Assembly: GCF_012935715.1 (NCBI RefSeq)
Contig: NZ_CP052860.1
Location: 4,464,001-4,528,000, forward strand
Reading direction: 5' to 3'
DNA length: 64,000 nt
From: Pseudomonas sp. ADAK13
GTDB taxonomy: Bacteria; Pseudomonadota; Gammaproteobacteria; Pseudomonadales; Pseudomonadaceae
The translations under genes and the position numbers were made by a program. Below, piece after piece: positions 35,197-45,422 of this stretch. A model generated the notes under the pieces. It had not been told where the DNA came from, ran no database searches, and saw only the letters and a list, made by a program, of their open reading frames with translations. How positions within the stretch are numbered: the first letter of the stretch is position 1; each line of letters starts with the position of its first letter.

Positions 35197-35655
35197 ATGT
35201 TCATCCAGTGGTTTCTTGCAGCCGTCCATTTACTGGCATTCGCCATGGCGTTATCAGCCGTGCTTGCGCGGGGCAAGGCCCTGCGCGGTGTTTCTGATAG
35301 TGCCCCATCCACCGTACGCAGCGTGTTGATCGCGGACAACATCTGGGGGATCAGTGCTCTGGTGCTCCTGATAACCGGTAGCCTGCGGGCCTTTGGCAGT
35401 TACGAAAAAGGCAGTGAGTATTACCTGCACCAGCCGTTGTTTCACGTGAAGATGACGCTGTTTGCATTAATTTTGTTACTTGAGCTCGCGCCGATGATCC
35501 GTTTTATCAAATGGCGTATCGGCTTGGTTCGGGGCACGCGTCTGGATCTGCACCAGGCAGGTCTTTTTGCACGCATCAGCCACCTGCAGGCGCTGCTGGT
35601 TGTGCTGATGATGATTGCGGCGACGGGGATGGCGCGCGGCGTCGGCCTGGGGTGA
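35197..35655 (+). CDS. DUF2214 family inner-membrane protein
   Basis: The 152-residue protein has four helices: WFLAAVHLLAFAMALSAVL, IWGISALVLLITGSLRAF, VKMTLFALILLLELAPMI and LQALLVVLMMIAATGMARG. The conserved short His motifs HQPLFHVKM and HLLAF are those of DUF2214, a family of four-helix membrane proteins that may bind haem. Function unknown. It is a single gene; its ATG at 35197 follows GGGAG at 35182-35186. Confidence 0.8.
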   Translation: MFIQWFLAAVHLLAFAMALSAVLARGKALRGVSDSAPSTVRSVLIADNIWGISALVLLITGSLRAFGSYEKGSEYYLHQPLFHVKMTLFALILLLELAPMIRFIKWRIGLVRGTRLDLHQAGLFARISHLQALLVVLMMIAATGMARGVGLG

Positions 35656-35774
35656 CGCTAGCCTGGCGCTGGGATAAGGGAATAGGGCGCGCTGGCCGCG
35701 GAAAGCCGCGAGCAGGCCAAAGAGGTTTTCGCCAGCCGTTACAGTGAACGAAAGGGCTGGCTACTGGAGGCGCT

Positions 35775-35969
35775 TCAAGGTGTCTGGTTTTTATCCGGAG
35801 CCGTCAGGCCCGCCTGGATACGTTGGTAGATCTCCTCGCGATGCACGGCAACGTCCTTTGGAGCATTGATGCCGATTCTTACTTGCTGGCCGCTAACGCC
35901 CAGAATGGTGATCGTGATGTCATCACCGATGTTTATGCTTTCACCGACTTTGCGGGTGAGTATCAGCAT
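35775..35969 (-). CDS. rsmE: CsrA/RsmA family post-transcriptional regulator, RsmE type
   Basis: The 64-residue protein from the ATG at 35969 is a full CsrA fold: [20 protein letters not shown] with the RNA-binding Arg6-type N-terminus and [11 protein letters not shown] with the second RNA-contact arginine. The divergent tail [12 protein letters not shown] is that of RsmE rather than RsmA of fluorescent pseudomonads. RsmE binds A(N)GGA sites in mRNA leaders and is itself titrated by GacA-driven small RNAs. Its own ribosome site, CAAGGAGAAG, contains an AAGGA word, consistent with self-control. Confidence 0.93.
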   Translation of the reverse strand: MLILTRKVGESINIGDDITITILGVSGQQVRIGINAPKDVAVHREEIYQRIQAGLTAPDKNQTP

Positions 35970-36216
35970 GGACTTCTCCTTGATTGCTTTGAAAGGCACA
36001 TGTTCAGACAGGGCAGATGTCGGATGTGTGTAGCTTACTGCGAAGCGCTTCCCTGTGGCTGCCTCTTTTAGGACGCATAGAGGCAGCATTAATTCCCATG
36101 ACGCCATCATACAGGTCTGCGATACATCATTCGCATTGTTTAAGCCAACGTTTATGACGGCCAGAATAGACAGTGAATGATAAAGTCGCCTCTTTGATCC
36201 TCTAAGGAGCAGGGTA

Positions 36217-36609
36217 GTGCGTAAAGTAGCGATGGCAATTGCGGTGTTGGCATTGGCCGGTTGCGGTGAAGGCAAAAACGTCGATGCTCCCAAGGCCAGG
36301 CCCGCCGTTGCCGAGGCGCCCGCCCAGGCCCAAACTGCGGTCGGTGCGATCGCCTCCCAGGAGTGGGATGTATGGGTGGGACCGCCGGATCACAAGCTCC
36401 AGGCGATGACTGACCTGACCGCGTGGTTGCTCGAGCACGGTTTCAGTTTCTATCTGGTGAAGGAAGACGGTAAGGACCAGGTACTGCTGGGGCCGTTCAG
36501 CACCAAGGCCGAGGCTGAAGCGAAGCAGGCGCAGTTGACTCAGAAGCTGGTCACCGCGAAGAAAAATGACACCGTGTCCGAGGTCATCGAACACAAGGTT
36601 GCACAGTAA
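36217..36609 (+). CDS. SPOR-like domain lipoprotein
   Basis: The 130-residue protein starts with GTG at 36217 (AAGGAGCAG upstream at 36204-36212). [16 protein letters not shown] is a lipoprotein signal with lipobox LAGC. After a Pro/Ala linker the C-terminal 80 residues ([39 protein letters not shown]) look like a SPOR-type peptidoglycan-binding domain. It may attach to septal or nascent cell wall. No partner gene adjoins; a terminator follows at once. Confidence 0.8.
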   Translation: MRKVAMAIAVLALAGCGEGKNVDAPKARPAVAEAPAQAQTAVGAIASQEWDVWVGPPDHKLQAMTDLTAWLLEHGFSFYLVKEDGKDQVLLGPFSTKAEAEAKQAQLTQKLVTAKKNDTVSEVIEHKVAQ

Positions 36610-36619
36610 GATACCGGCC

Positions 36620-36650
36620 AGCGGGAGGCAGTAGCGCTCCCGCTTTTTTA
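36620..36650 (+). terminator. Terminator after the SPOR-like lipoprotein gene
   Basis: AGCGGGAG (36620-36627) pairs with CTCCCGCT (36637-36644), followed by TTTTT. Confidence 0.88.
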
Positions 36651-36651
36651 T

Positions 36652-37341
36652 TCAGCCGCAGGCTTTCAAGTTCACCGGGCCGACAAACTCATTGCCGCGG
36701 CCCATCACGCACGCCACGGTTTGATTGCGCTGGCGCTCCCAGGGTTGTACCGGGTAAGTCTTGTTCCAGGCTTCGTAGAGTTGGCGATCCTGTTTTGACA
36801 GGCGCAAGCCATACTGCTTGCTCATATAGAAGTACGTGCGGGCGATCATCCCGCGAATGGACGGGCGGGGCATGACCTTCTTGGCCTTGAAGTCCACCTG
36901 GGTCAGGCACGAGCCATATTGCCCGCTCTGCACCGGCAGCCAGCCAAAACTGAAGTTATTACGGTCGCCATTGACCTCGCCGATGCTCGGCACCAGGTTG
37001 TGCAGGTCCGCCTCGGCGCGCTTGTATACCGCGTCCTTGCGGGTGCAGTTCTTGCGTCCGCCGTCCTGCCAGCACTGGCGCTGATGGCCGATCTGCCAGG
37101 CAGGAACAATGTGCTCCCACTCGATACGCGCTGCCCGGTTGGCGTTCTTGCGCGGGATATAGCCGCAGGCTTTCAGGTCCACCCGGTTACCGCTGTATTT
37201 GCAGCCGCAGTAAAACTCCGTGGATTGCGGCTCGTATAGCTTCCAGGCGATTTTCTTGGCTTCACTGAAGGTTCTGGGGGCTTGCGCGTGAGCGGTAACA
37301 GCAAAAAGCAGAAACAAAACACTGATAAAACGGACACTCAT
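36652..37341 (-). CDS. endA: Exported endonuclease I
   Basis: The 229-residue protein from the ATG at 37341 has a signal peptide (ISVLFLLFAVTAHAQA) and the EndA/Vvn nuclease core: catalytic His in RIEWEHIVPAW, then DLHNLVPSIGEVNGDRNNF with the metal-binding Asn, plus paired cysteines (YCGCKY, KACGY, QCWQDG, NCTRKD) for disulfides. It degrades DNA and RNA in the periplasm or outside the cell. It lies four bases behind the DUF1654 gene and so shares its LexA-boxed promoter. Confidence 0.93.
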   Translation of the reverse strand: MSVRFISVLFLLFAVTAHAQAPRTFSEAKKIAWKLYEPQSTEFYCGCKYSGNRVDLKACGYIPRKNANRAARIEWEHIVPAWQIGHQRQCWQDGGRKNCTRKDAVYKRAEADLHNLVPSIGEVNGDRNNFSFGWLPVQSGQYGSCLTQVDFKAKKVMPRPSIRGMIARTYFYMSKQYGLRLSKQDRQLYEAWNKTYPVQPWERQRNQTVACVMGRGNEFVGPVNLKACG

Positions 37342-37345
37342 TGAC

Positions 37346-37597
37346 TCAATCTTCCTTCGGCACAACCCAGAAAATCTGCACGCCACCGTCATCGCGATAG
37401 GCGAGGGTGACGTTATCGTTTTCTGCAATTTCCTCCAGTAGTCGTGCCCACTCGTCTTCCGGTTCCTCCGGCAGACGAAAAATCAACGCCGCCTTGTTTT
37501 TTTGAGCGTTAGTGGAATTGATGATTTTCTGCACGCGAACGGCCAGGCGTTGGTAGGCGTCGGGAGCTGTGGGTGCTGCGGAAGAGGGCTTTGCCAC
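37346..37597 (-). CDS. DUF1654 family protein upstream of endA
   Basis: The 83-residue protein matches the Pseudomonas DUF1654 family: AYQRLAVRVQKIINSTNAQK, ALIFRLPEEPEDEWARLLEE, NVTLAYRDDGGVQIFWVVPK. The GTG at 37597 is chosen because AAGGAA lies seven bases upstream; the upstream ATG at 37627 falls inside the LexA box and cannot be the main start. It has no signal peptide and is acidic. Its tight linkage to endA (4-base gap) suggests a regulator or partner of the nuclease; that is inference. Confidence 0.85.
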   Translation of the reverse strand: MAKPSSAAPTAPDAYQRLAVRVQKIINSTNAQKNKAALIFRLPEEPEDEWARLLEEIAENDNVTLAYRDDGGVQIFWVVPKED

Positions 37598-37615
37598 GGA
37601 GTATTCCTTATTAGG

Positions 37616-37631
37616 CTGTACGTGCATACAG
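37616..37631 (-). promoter_or_regulatory. LexA box (SOS box) before DUF1654-endA
   Basis: The plus strand reads CTGT-ACGTGCAT-ACAG, the exact CTGT-N8-ACAG pattern bound by LexA. It overlaps the -10 of the candidate promoter at 37628-37656, as expected for repression. Confidence 0.88.
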
Positions 37632-37656
37632 TATTTAACTGTGGGCAATTTCGCAA
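37628..37656 (-). promoter_or_regulatory. Candidate sigma-70 promoter of the DUF1654-endA operon
   Basis: On the minus strand TTGCGA (37651-37656) and TACTGT (37628-37633) are 17 bases apart. The -10 box is part of the LexA box. Confidence 0.6.
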
Positions 37657-37764
37657 CTGCTTAAAATTAAAGAAGTTCTTCTGACAATAATTTTGCTGGT
37701 TTGGTGTAGGAGGGCTTTGTTTTTCAAGGACTTTTTGCGCGGGGGGAAAGCGGGGGAGGCTGGA

Positions 37765-37790
37765 CCCGCTCGCGGTGCGCCACGAGCGGG
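37765..37790 (-). terminator. Hairpin after the asparaginase gene
   Basis: CCCGCTCG (37765-37772) pairs with CGAGCGGG (37783-37790). The minus-strand continuation has no clear T run, so its role as terminator is tentative. Confidence 0.4.
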
Positions 37791-37825
37791 ATGGCCCGAC
37801 CGTTACCGGTCAGGCCTGGGAGCGA

Positions 37826-38953
<1,128 letters not shown>

Positions 38954-39305
38954 TCATCTAGAAACACCCGGGCGGTTCTGAACGCCACGAGGTGCTGAGT
39001 AAGAGCAGGATTTGTACCAGCGGTATTTTGTTATTCAATAGAATTTAACTTATTGATTTATATCTATTTATATTTGATTTTCAGGTGTGGGTTTCCGCTT
39101 TGTGTCCGGCTTTCCGAACAAAGCGGCGGGTTGGTGTTCGGTTGTCCGAAAAGGATGACGGAAAAGCGATGGAGTAATACGTGGCAGGCACACCGCGACC
39201 TGTCGTTTCAGAGAACGATCAAACGGTGTCGATGTTTAATGAGGGCAGCCAATGGGCGCGAGGGCAGGGCGTAGAGCGGATTCATCAAAAGGCTGTTTTC
39301 TCCCG

Positions 39306-39334
39306 TTGACAAATCTCGACAAGCTTCTCATAGT
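39306..39334 (+). promoter_or_regulatory. Sigma-70 promoter of the rbs operon
   Basis: TTGACA (39306-39311) and CATAGT (39329-39334) are 17 bases apart, which puts the start of transcription near 39341. Confidence 0.65.
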
Positions 39335-39343
39335 TTGACCTAA

Positions 39344-39357
39344 CGCAAACGTTTGCG
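39344..39357 (+). promoter_or_regulatory. RbsR operator (LacI-family palindrome)
   Basis: CGCAAACGTTTGCG is a perfect 14-base palindrome with the central CG and the GCAAACGTTTGC core of PurR/RbsR-type sites. It lies just past the predicted transcription start, where a bound repressor would block the polymerase. Confidence 0.9.
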
Positions 39358-39482
39358 AGATGTTTCACGGGGTGCTCCTTGAGTGTCGTGAAAGCTCGTA
39401 TCAGTCGCCCGGGTGGGATGGCTGCCGAAGCGTTCTTCGGTGCAAGCGTTGCTCACAATAATCATAAGATCGGAGTGAACCC

Positions 39483-40442
39483 ATGAAGCTGCCATTCGCT
39501 GGACGTCTTCTTGCTGTCGCTGTGCTTGCTGCCGCATCCGCTGCCCTGCCTCTTTCCTCTGCATTTGCCGCCGAGACCGCCGCCAAACCCAAGGTCGGCC
39601 TGGTCATGAAATCCCTCGCCAACGAATTCTTCGTCACCATGCAAGACGGTGCCAAGGAATACCAGAAGGCTCACGCCGCCGACTTCGACATGATCACCAA
39701 CGGGATCAAGAACGAAACCGATACCGCTGCTCAGATCGATATCGTCAACCAGATGATCCTGTCCAAAGTTGACGCCATCGTCATTGCTCCGGCTGATTCG
39801 AAAGCCTTGGTCACCGTGCTGAAGAAGGCCTCGGACAAAGGCATCAAGATCGTCAACATCGACAACCGCCTCGACGTCGATGTGCTGAAAAGCAAATCCC
39901 TGAATATCCCGTTCGTAGGCCCGGACAACCGCAAGGGCGCACGCCTGGTGGGCGAAGAACTGGCCAAGCACCTCACCAAGGGTGATCAGGTTGGCATCAT
40001 CGAAGGTGTGTCTACCACCACCAACGCCCAGCAGCGTACCGCGGGCTTCAAAGACGCGATGGACGCCGCCGGCATGAAGATCGTCTCCACCCAGTCCGGC
40101 GAGTGGGAAATCGACAAGGGCAACGCGATTGCCGCTGCGATGCTCCAGGCAAACCCGAACATCAAGGCGCTGCTGGCCGGTAACGACAACATGGCACTGG
40201 GCGTAGTCTCCGCTGTGCGTGGCGCTGGCAAGGCGGGCAAGGTGCTCGTGGTCGGCTACGACAACATCGAAGCGATCAAGCCGATGCTTCAGGATGGCCG
40301 TGTCCTGGCCACCGCCGACCAGGCCGCTGCCCAGCAAGCCGTTTTCGGTATCCAGAACGCTCTGAAGCTGGTCAAGGGTGAAAAAGTCGATGCCGTGGAT
40401 GGCATGATCGAAACCCCGGTCGAACTCATCCTCAAGAAGTAA
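39483..40442 (+). CDS. rbsB: Ribose ABC transporter, periplasmic binding protein
   Basis: The 319-residue protein has a signal peptide (LLAVAVLAAASAALPLSSAFA) and the sugar-binding type 1 periplasmic fold: VGLVMKSLANEFFVTMQDGA at the N-terminus, ADSKALVTVLKKA, and GNDNMALGVVSAVRGAGKAG in the C-terminal lobe. It delivers ribose to RbsAC. The ATG at 39483 follows GGAG at 39473-39476. It opens the operon rbsB-A-C-R-K-D plus a nucleoside hydrolase. Confidence 0.95.
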   Translation: MKLPFAGRLLAVAVLAAASAALPLSSAFAAETAAKPKVGLVMKSLANEFFVTMQDGAKEYQKAHAADFDMITNGIKNETDTAAQIDIVNQMILSKVDAIVIAPADSKALVTVLKKASDKGIKIVNIDNRLDVDVLKSKSLNIPFVGPDNRKGARLVGEELAKHLTKGDQVGIIEGVSTTTNAQQRTAGFKDAMDAAGMKIVSTQSGEWEIDKGNAIAAAMLQANPNIKALLAGNDNMALGVVSAVRGAGKAGKVLVVGYDNIEAIKPMLQDGRVLATADQAAAQQAVFGIQNALKLVKGEKVDAVDGMIETPVELILKK

Positions 40443-40461
40443 TTCCCGGCAGCACAAAACA

Positions 40462-40486
40462 GCGTCCGCTCACCCTGAGCGGACGC
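40462..40486 (+). other. Strong hairpin between rbsB and rbsA
   Basis: An 11-bp perfect stem (GCGTCCGCTCA, 40462-40472, with TGAGCGGACGC, 40476-40486) has a CCC loop and no T run. It could protect the rbsB message from 3' decay, giving more binding protein than membrane parts. Confidence 0.75.
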
Positions 40487-40500
40487 CTGGAGACGTTCCT

Positions 40501-42054
40501 ATGTCATCTTCCGCACCGAACGCTGTCCTCTCGGTCAGCGGTATCGGCAAGACCTATGCCCAACCGGTTCTATCCGACATCACCCTGACGCTCAATCGTG
40601 GGGAAGTGTTGGCGCTTACCGGTGAGAATGGCGCGGGGAAAAGCACCCTGTCGAAGATCATCGGCGGGCTGGTCACACCGACCGACGGCCACATGCAGTT
40701 CAATGGCCAGGCCTACACGCCGGGCAGCCGGACCCAGGCAGAAGAGCAGGGCATCCGCATGGTCATGCAGGAGCTCAACCTGCTGCCGACCCTGACTGTC
40801 GCCGAAAACCTGTTCCTCGATAACCTGCCCAGCCACGGTGGCTGGATCAGTCGCAAGCAACTGCGCAAGGCCGCTATTGAAGCCATGGCCCAGGTTGGCC
40901 TGGACGCCATCGACCCGGACACGCTGGTCGGCAGCCTCGGCATCGGCCACCAACAGATGGTCGAGATTGCCCGCAACCTGATTGGCGATTGCCATGTATT
41001 GATCCTCGACGAACCCACGGCGATGTTGACTGCCCGTGAGGTCGAGATGCTCTTTGAACAAATCACCCGCCTGCAGGCCCGGGGCGTGGCGATCATCTAT
41101 ATTTCCCACCGGCTCGAAGAACTCGCCCGTGTCGCCCAGCGCATTGCGGTATTGCGGGACGGCAAGCTGGTGTGTGTCGAGCCGATGGCCAACTACAACA
41201 GTGAGCAACTGGTCACACTGATGGTGGGTCGTGAGCTGGGCGAGAAAATCGACCTGGGCCCGCGCACCATCGGCGCGCCGCTGTTGACCGTAAAAGGCCT
41301 GACCCGCTCGGACAAGGTCCGCGATGTCTCGTTTGAAGTGCGTGCCGGCGAAATCTACGGCATTTCCGGCCTGATCGGTGCCGGCCGTACAGAATTGCTG
41401 CGCCTGATCTTCGGCGCCGACCTGGCCGACAGCGGCACCGTGGCCCTGGGCACACCCGCGCAAGTCGTCAGCATTCGCTCGCCCGCCGACGCGGTCGGTC
41501 ATGGCATCGCCCTGATCACCGAGGACCGTAAAGGTGAAGGCCTGCTGCTGACCCAATCCATCGGCGCCAATATTGCCTTGGGCAACATGCCGAAGGTGTC
41601 CAGCGCCGGCCTGGTGAACAGTCGTGACGAAACGGCCCTGGCCAAGCGCCAGGTCGACGCCATGCGCATACGCAGTTCCAGCCCGGCGCAGTTGGTGTCC
41701 GAGCTGTCGGGCGGTAACCAGCAGAAGGTGGTGATTGGCCGCTGGCTGGAACGCGACTGCGCGGTGATGCTGTTCGATGAGCCGACCCGGGGCATCGACG
41801 TCGGCGCCAAATTCGATATTTATGCCTTGCTCGGCGACCTGACCCGCCAGGGCAAGGCGCTGGTGGTGGTGTCCAGCGACCTGCGTGAGTTGATGCTGAT
41901 CTGCGACCGTATCGGCGTGCTTTCCGCCGGGCGCCTGATCGAGACCTTCGAGCGCGACAGCTGGACCCAGGACGAATTGCTTGCCGCTGCTTTTGCCGGC
42001 TATCAGAAACGTGATGCGTTGCTCAACGATGCAGCGCCTAGGAATACCCCATGA
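40501..42054 (+). CDS. rbsA: Ribose ABC transporter, ATP-binding protein
   Basis: The 517-residue protein is a double ABC ATPase. The first half has Walker A GENGAGKST, signature GIGHQQMVEIAR and Walker B VLILDEPTAML; the second has a degenerate Walker A (GLIGAGRTELLR), signature LSGGNQQKVVIGRWL and Walker B VMLFDEPTRGIDVG. This half-degenerate layout is standard for RbsA/MglA. It powers ribose import through RbsC. The gene overlaps rbsC by four bases (ATGA). Confidence 0.95.
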   Translation: MSSSAPNAVLSVSGIGKTYAQPVLSDITLTLNRGEVLALTGENGAGKSTLSKIIGGLVTPTDGHMQFNGQAYTPGSRTQAEEQGIRMVMQELNLLPTLTVAENLFLDNLPSHGGWISRKQLRKAAIEAMAQVGLDAIDPDTLVGSLGIGHQQMVEIARNLIGDCHVLILDEPTAMLTAREVEMLFEQITRLQARGVAIIYISHRLEELARVAQRIAVLRDGKLVCVEPMANYNSEQLVTLMVGRELGEKIDLGPRTIGAPLLTVKGLTRSDKVRDVSFEVRAGEIYGISGLIGAGRTELLRLIFGADLADSGTVALGTPAQVVSIRSPADAVGHGIALITEDRKGEGLLLTQSIGANIALGNMPKVSSAGLVNSRDETALAKRQVDAMRIRSSSPAQLVSELSGGNQQKVVIGRWLERDCAVMLFDEPTRGIDVGAKFDIYALLGDLTRQGKALVVVSSDLRELMLICDRIGVLSAGRLIETFERDSWTQDELLAAAFAGYQKRDALLNDAAPRNTP

Positions 42055-43028
42055 AAACCACTTCCTCCCCCGCAAAACGTGGCGGCAACTTCTACGGCCT
42101 GGGTACTTACCTGGGCCTGGCCGGCGCGTTGCTGGCGATGATTGCGCTGTTCTCGTTCCTGAGTGACCACTTCCTCTCGTACGACACCTTCAGCACCCTG
42201 GCCAACCAGATTCCTGACCTGATGGTGTTGGCGGTCGGCATGACCTTTGTGCTGATCATCGGCGGCATCGACCTGTCGGTGGGCTCGGTGCTGGCCCTCG
42301 CTGCATCAGCTGTCAGCGTGGCGATTCTCGGTTGGGGCTGGAGTGTGCTGCCGGCCGCCGTGCTGGGCATGGGCTGCGCCGCGCTGGCCGGTACCATTAC
42401 CGGTTCCATCACCGTGGCCTGGCGCATCCCGTCGTTCATCGTGTCCCTCGGCGTGCTGGAAATGGCCCGTGGTGTGGCCTACCAGATGACCGGCTCGCGC
42501 ACCGCCTATATCGGTGATTCGTTTGCCTGGCTGTCCAACCCGGTGGCCTTCGGTATTTCCCCCTCGTTCATCATCGCGTTGCTGGTGATCATCGCCGCGC
42601 AGCTTGTGCTGACGCGTACCGTGTTCGGTCGCTACCTGATCGGCATCGGTACCAACGAAGAGGCCGTGCGTCTGGCGGGGATCAATCCAAAGCCCTACAA
42701 GATTTTGGTGTTCAGCCTGATGGGGCTGCTGGCCGGCGTGGCGGCCCTGTTCCAGATTTCGCGCCTGGAAGCGGCAGATCCCAACGCCGGTTCCGGCCTG
42801 GAGCTGCAAGTGATCGCTGCCGTGGTCATCGGCGGCACCAGCCTGATGGGCGGGCGTGGCTCGGTCATCAGCACGTTCTTCGGCGTACTGATTATCTCGG
42901 TATTGGCGGCAGGGCTGGCGCAGATTGGCGCCACCGAACCGACCAAACGTATCATCACCGGTGCCGTGATCGTGATCGCGGTCGTGCTGGATACGTACCG
43001 CAGCCAGCGCGCCAGTCGGCGAGCCTGA
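42051..43028 (+). CDS. rbsC: Ribose ABC transporter, permease
   Basis: The 325-residue protein has about eight to ten transmembrane helices and the family motifs GGIDLSVGSVLALAA and the loop NEEAVRLAGINPKPYKILVFS that contacts the ATPase. It forms the membrane channel for ribose. Its start overlaps the rbsA stop, and rbsR follows after three bases. Confidence 0.95.
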   Translation: MKTTSSPAKRGGNFYGLGTYLGLAGALLAMIALFSFLSDHFLSYDTFSTLANQIPDLMVLAVGMTFVLIIGGIDLSVGSVLALAASAVSVAILGWGWSVLPAAVLGMGCAALAGTITGSITVAWRIPSFIVSLGVLEMARGVAYQMTGSRTAYIGDSFAWLSNPVAFGISPSFIIALLVIIAAQLVLTRTVFGRYLIGIGTNEEAVRLAGINPKPYKILVFSLMGLLAGVAALFQISRLEAADPNAGSGLELQVIAAVVIGGTSLMGGRGSVISTFFGVLIISVLAAGLAQIGATEPTKRIITGAVIVIAVVLDTYRSQRASRRA

Positions 43029-43031
43029 GCC

Positions 43032-44054
43032 ATGGCAACGATCAAGGATGTGGCCGCGCTGGCGGGGATCTCCTACACCACGGTGTCCCATGTGGTGAAC
43101 AAGACGCGCCCGGTCAGCGAGCCTGTACGAATCAAGGTCGAGGCGGCCATCAAGCAGCTCGACTATGTGCCCAGTGCGGTCGCACGGTCACTGAAGGCCA
43201 AGACCACCGCGACCATCGGCCTGTTGGTGCCCAACAGCCTCAACCCGTACTTTGCGGAGCTGGCCCGGGGCATCGAGGATTATTGCGAGCGTAACGGCTA
43301 TTGCGTGATCCTCTGCAACTCCGATGACAATGCCGAAAAGCAGCGCAGCTACCTGCGGGTGCTGCTGGAAAAGCGCATCGACGGTTTGATCGTGACCTCG
43401 GTGGGCGGCGATGACAGCGGCCTGGCAACGGGCCTGAAAGCGGTGCGTACGCCCATGGTCATCGTCGACCGTGCACTGGACGGAATCGATGTCGACCTGG
43501 TGCGCATCGACCACGAACAGGGCGCTTACCTGGCGACCCGGCACTTGCTTGATCTGGGCCACCGCGACATTGCCTGCATTGGCGGCCCGAGCCACACCCG
43601 TGTGGCGCAGATGCGTATGGCGGGTTACTACCGAGCCCTGGCCGAAGCCGGGGTTGAGGTGTCGGCCGGGCGGGTACTGGAAAGTGATTTCACCAGCACC
43701 GGTGGCTATGCGGCTGCAGCGCAATTGCTGGCGGATAATCCCCCCAGCGCGATTTTTGCCGGCAACGACATGATCGGCTTCGGCGTATTACGCGCGGCTG
43801 CCGAGCGCAATATCCGCGTGCCCGGCGAGTTGTCGGTGATCGGCTTTGACGATATCCAGATGAGCCAGTACGTGTACCCGGCGCTGACCACGGTGGGCCA
43901 GTCGATCCTGCAACTGGGAGAGATGGCGGCCGAGCTTTTACTGCGACGAATTGCGACACCCCAATTGCCGATCGATCAACGCATCGTGACGCCGAGTATT
44001 GTTCTGCGCGAGTCGACGGCGCCGTTGGCCGGTGTATTTGCCCAATACCGCTGA
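43032..44054 (+). CDS. rbsR: LacI family repressor of the ribose operon
   Basis: The 340-residue protein has the LacI DNA-binding head ([20 protein letters not shown], hinge helix [12 protein letters not shown]) and a ribose-binding-protein-like effector domain ([35 protein letters not shown]). It lies inside the operon, between transporter and kinase genes, and should bind the palindrome at 39344-39357, released by ribose. The pairing of operator and gene is inference from position and family. Confidence 0.93.
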   Translation: MATIKDVAALAGISYTTVSHVVNKTRPVSEPVRIKVEAAIKQLDYVPSAVARSLKAKTTATIGLLVPNSLNPYFAELARGIEDYCERNGYCVILCNSDDNAEKQRSYLRVLLEKRIDGLIVTSVGGDDSGLATGLKAVRTPMVIVDRALDGIDVDLVRIDHEQGAYLATRHLLDLGHRDIACIGGPSHTRVAQMRMAGYYRALAEAGVEVSAGRVLESDFTSTGGYAAAAQLLADNPPSAIFAGNDMIGFGVLRAAAERNIRVPGELSVIGFDDIQMSQYVYPALTTVGQSILQLGEMAAELLLRRIATPQLPIDQRIVTPSIVLRESTAPLAGVFAQYR

Positions 44055-44077
44055 ACCGAATTGATGAGTACTGATGT

Positions 44078-44995
44078 ATGCCAGCAAAAGTAGTGGTAAT
44101 AGGCAGCCTGAACATGGACCTGGTCACCCGGGCCAGCCGGCTGCCCCGCGCCGGTGAAACCCTGATCGGCCAATCATTTTCCACCGTCCCGGGCGGCAAG
44201 GGCGCGAACCAGGCGGTCGCTTCGGCGCGTCTTGGGGCCGAGGTCGCGATGGTCGGCTGTGTAGGCACCGATGCCTATGGCGTGCAATTGCGCGACGCGT
44301 TGGTGGTGGAAGGTATCGATTGCCAGGCCGTCAGCACCGTCGACGGTTCCAGCGGCGTGGCGCTGATCGTGGTGGATGACAGCAGCCAGAATGCGATCGT
44401 GATCGTCGCCGGCGGCAATGGCGAATTGACCCCGGCCAAATTACAGACATTTGACAGTGTGCTGCAGGCTGCCGACGTCATCGTCTGTCAGCTTGAGACA
44501 CCGATGGACACCGTCGGCCATGCCCTCAAGCGCGGCCGCGAACTGGGCAAGACGGTGATCCTCAACCCGGCACCCGCCAGCGGTCCGTTGCCTGAGGACT
44601 GGTATGCCGCCATCGACTACCTGATTCCCAACGAAAGCGAAGCCTCGGCCCTGAGTGGTGTGGTGGTCGATTCACTGGACAGCGCTAAGGTCGCCGCTAC
44701 GCGCCTGATCAAGGCCGGTGCCGGTAAAGTGATCATTACCCTCGGCTCCGAGGGCGCGTTGTTCGCCGATGGCCAAGGCTTTGAGCACCTGGTGGCGCCC
44801 AAGGTCAAGGCGGTCGATACCACGGCTGCCGGTGACACCTTCGTCGGTGGTTTTGCGGCGGCGCTGGCCAACGGCAAAAGCGAGGCCGAGGCCATTCGTT
44901 TTGGCCAGGTGGCGGCGGCGTTGTCCGTGACCCGCGCCGGTGCGCAACCCTCCATTCCTACATTGCATGACGTTCAAGGTTTTGTGCCCTCATGA
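44078..44995 (+). CDS. rbsK: Ribokinase
   Basis: The 305-residue PfkB-family kinase phosphorylates ribose to ribose 5-phosphate. It has [20 protein letters not shown] and [16 protein letters not shown] at the N-terminus and the ATP/catalytic motif [17 protein letters not shown] with the base Asp near the C-terminus. It overlaps rbsD by four bases (ATGA). Confidence 0.96.
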   Translation: MPAKVVVIGSLNMDLVTRASRLPRAGETLIGQSFSTVPGGKGANQAVASARLGAEVAMVGCVGTDAYGVQLRDALVVEGIDCQAVSTVDGSSGVALIVVDDSSQNAIVIVAGGNGELTPAKLQTFDSVLQAADVIVCQLETPMDTVGHALKRGRELGKTVILNPAPASGPLPEDWYAAIDYLIPNESEASALSGVVVDSLDSAKVAATRLIKAGAGKVIITLGSEGALFADGQGFEHLVAPKVKAVDTTAAGDTFVGGFAAALANGKSEAEAIRFGQVAAALSVTRAGAQPSIPTLHDVQGFVPS

Positions 44996-45396
44996 AAAAG
45001 ACTCCCTTGCTCAATATCGCGCTGTCGCGGGTGATTGCATCCCTTGGCCATGGCGACATTCTGGTGATCGGCGATGCCGGCCTGCCGGTGCCGCCGGGCG
45101 TCGAGTTGATCGACCTGGCGCTGACCAAAGGCATCCCGGATTTCGTCAGCACCCTGCGCATCGTGCTCAGCGAAATGCAGGTGGAAAGCCACGTGCTCGC
45201 TGAAGAAATCCTGCTCAAGCAACCGCCGGCCCTGACTGACCTCAATGCCCTGACCGAACAGGCTGCCCTCGGTGAGCGCCGCCTGGTCAGCCATGAAGAG
45301 TTCAAGCAGCTCAGCCGCAAGGCGAGGGCGGTGGTGCGCACGGGCGAGTGCCAGCCTTACTGCAATATCGCGCTGGTTTCCGGCGTAACGTTCTAG
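44992..45396 (+). CDS. rbsD: D-ribose pyranase
   Basis: The 134-residue protein interconverts pyranose and furanose forms of ribose, supplying RbsK. It shows the catalytic His20-type segment [20 protein letters not shown], then [11 protein letters not shown] and the C-terminal [19 protein letters not shown] typical of RbsD. The start is set by the ATGA overlap with rbsK. The nucleoside hydrolase gene follows after 26 bases. Confidence 0.95.
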   Translation: MKKTPLLNIALSRVIASLGHGDILVIGDAGLPVPPGVELIDLALTKGIPDFVSTLRIVLSEMQVESHVLAEEILLKQPPALTDLNALTEQAALGERRLVSHEEFKQLSRKARAVVRTGECQPYCNIALVSGVTF

Positions 45397-45422
45397 AATT
45401 TCCCAACGACAAGGAGTGCGTC

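Noticed and set aside
39053..39274. A 73-codon plus-strand frame in the ansB-rbsB gap
   Set aside because: It starts in AT-rich promoter-like sequence, lacks a ribosome site and has no recognisable protein features.
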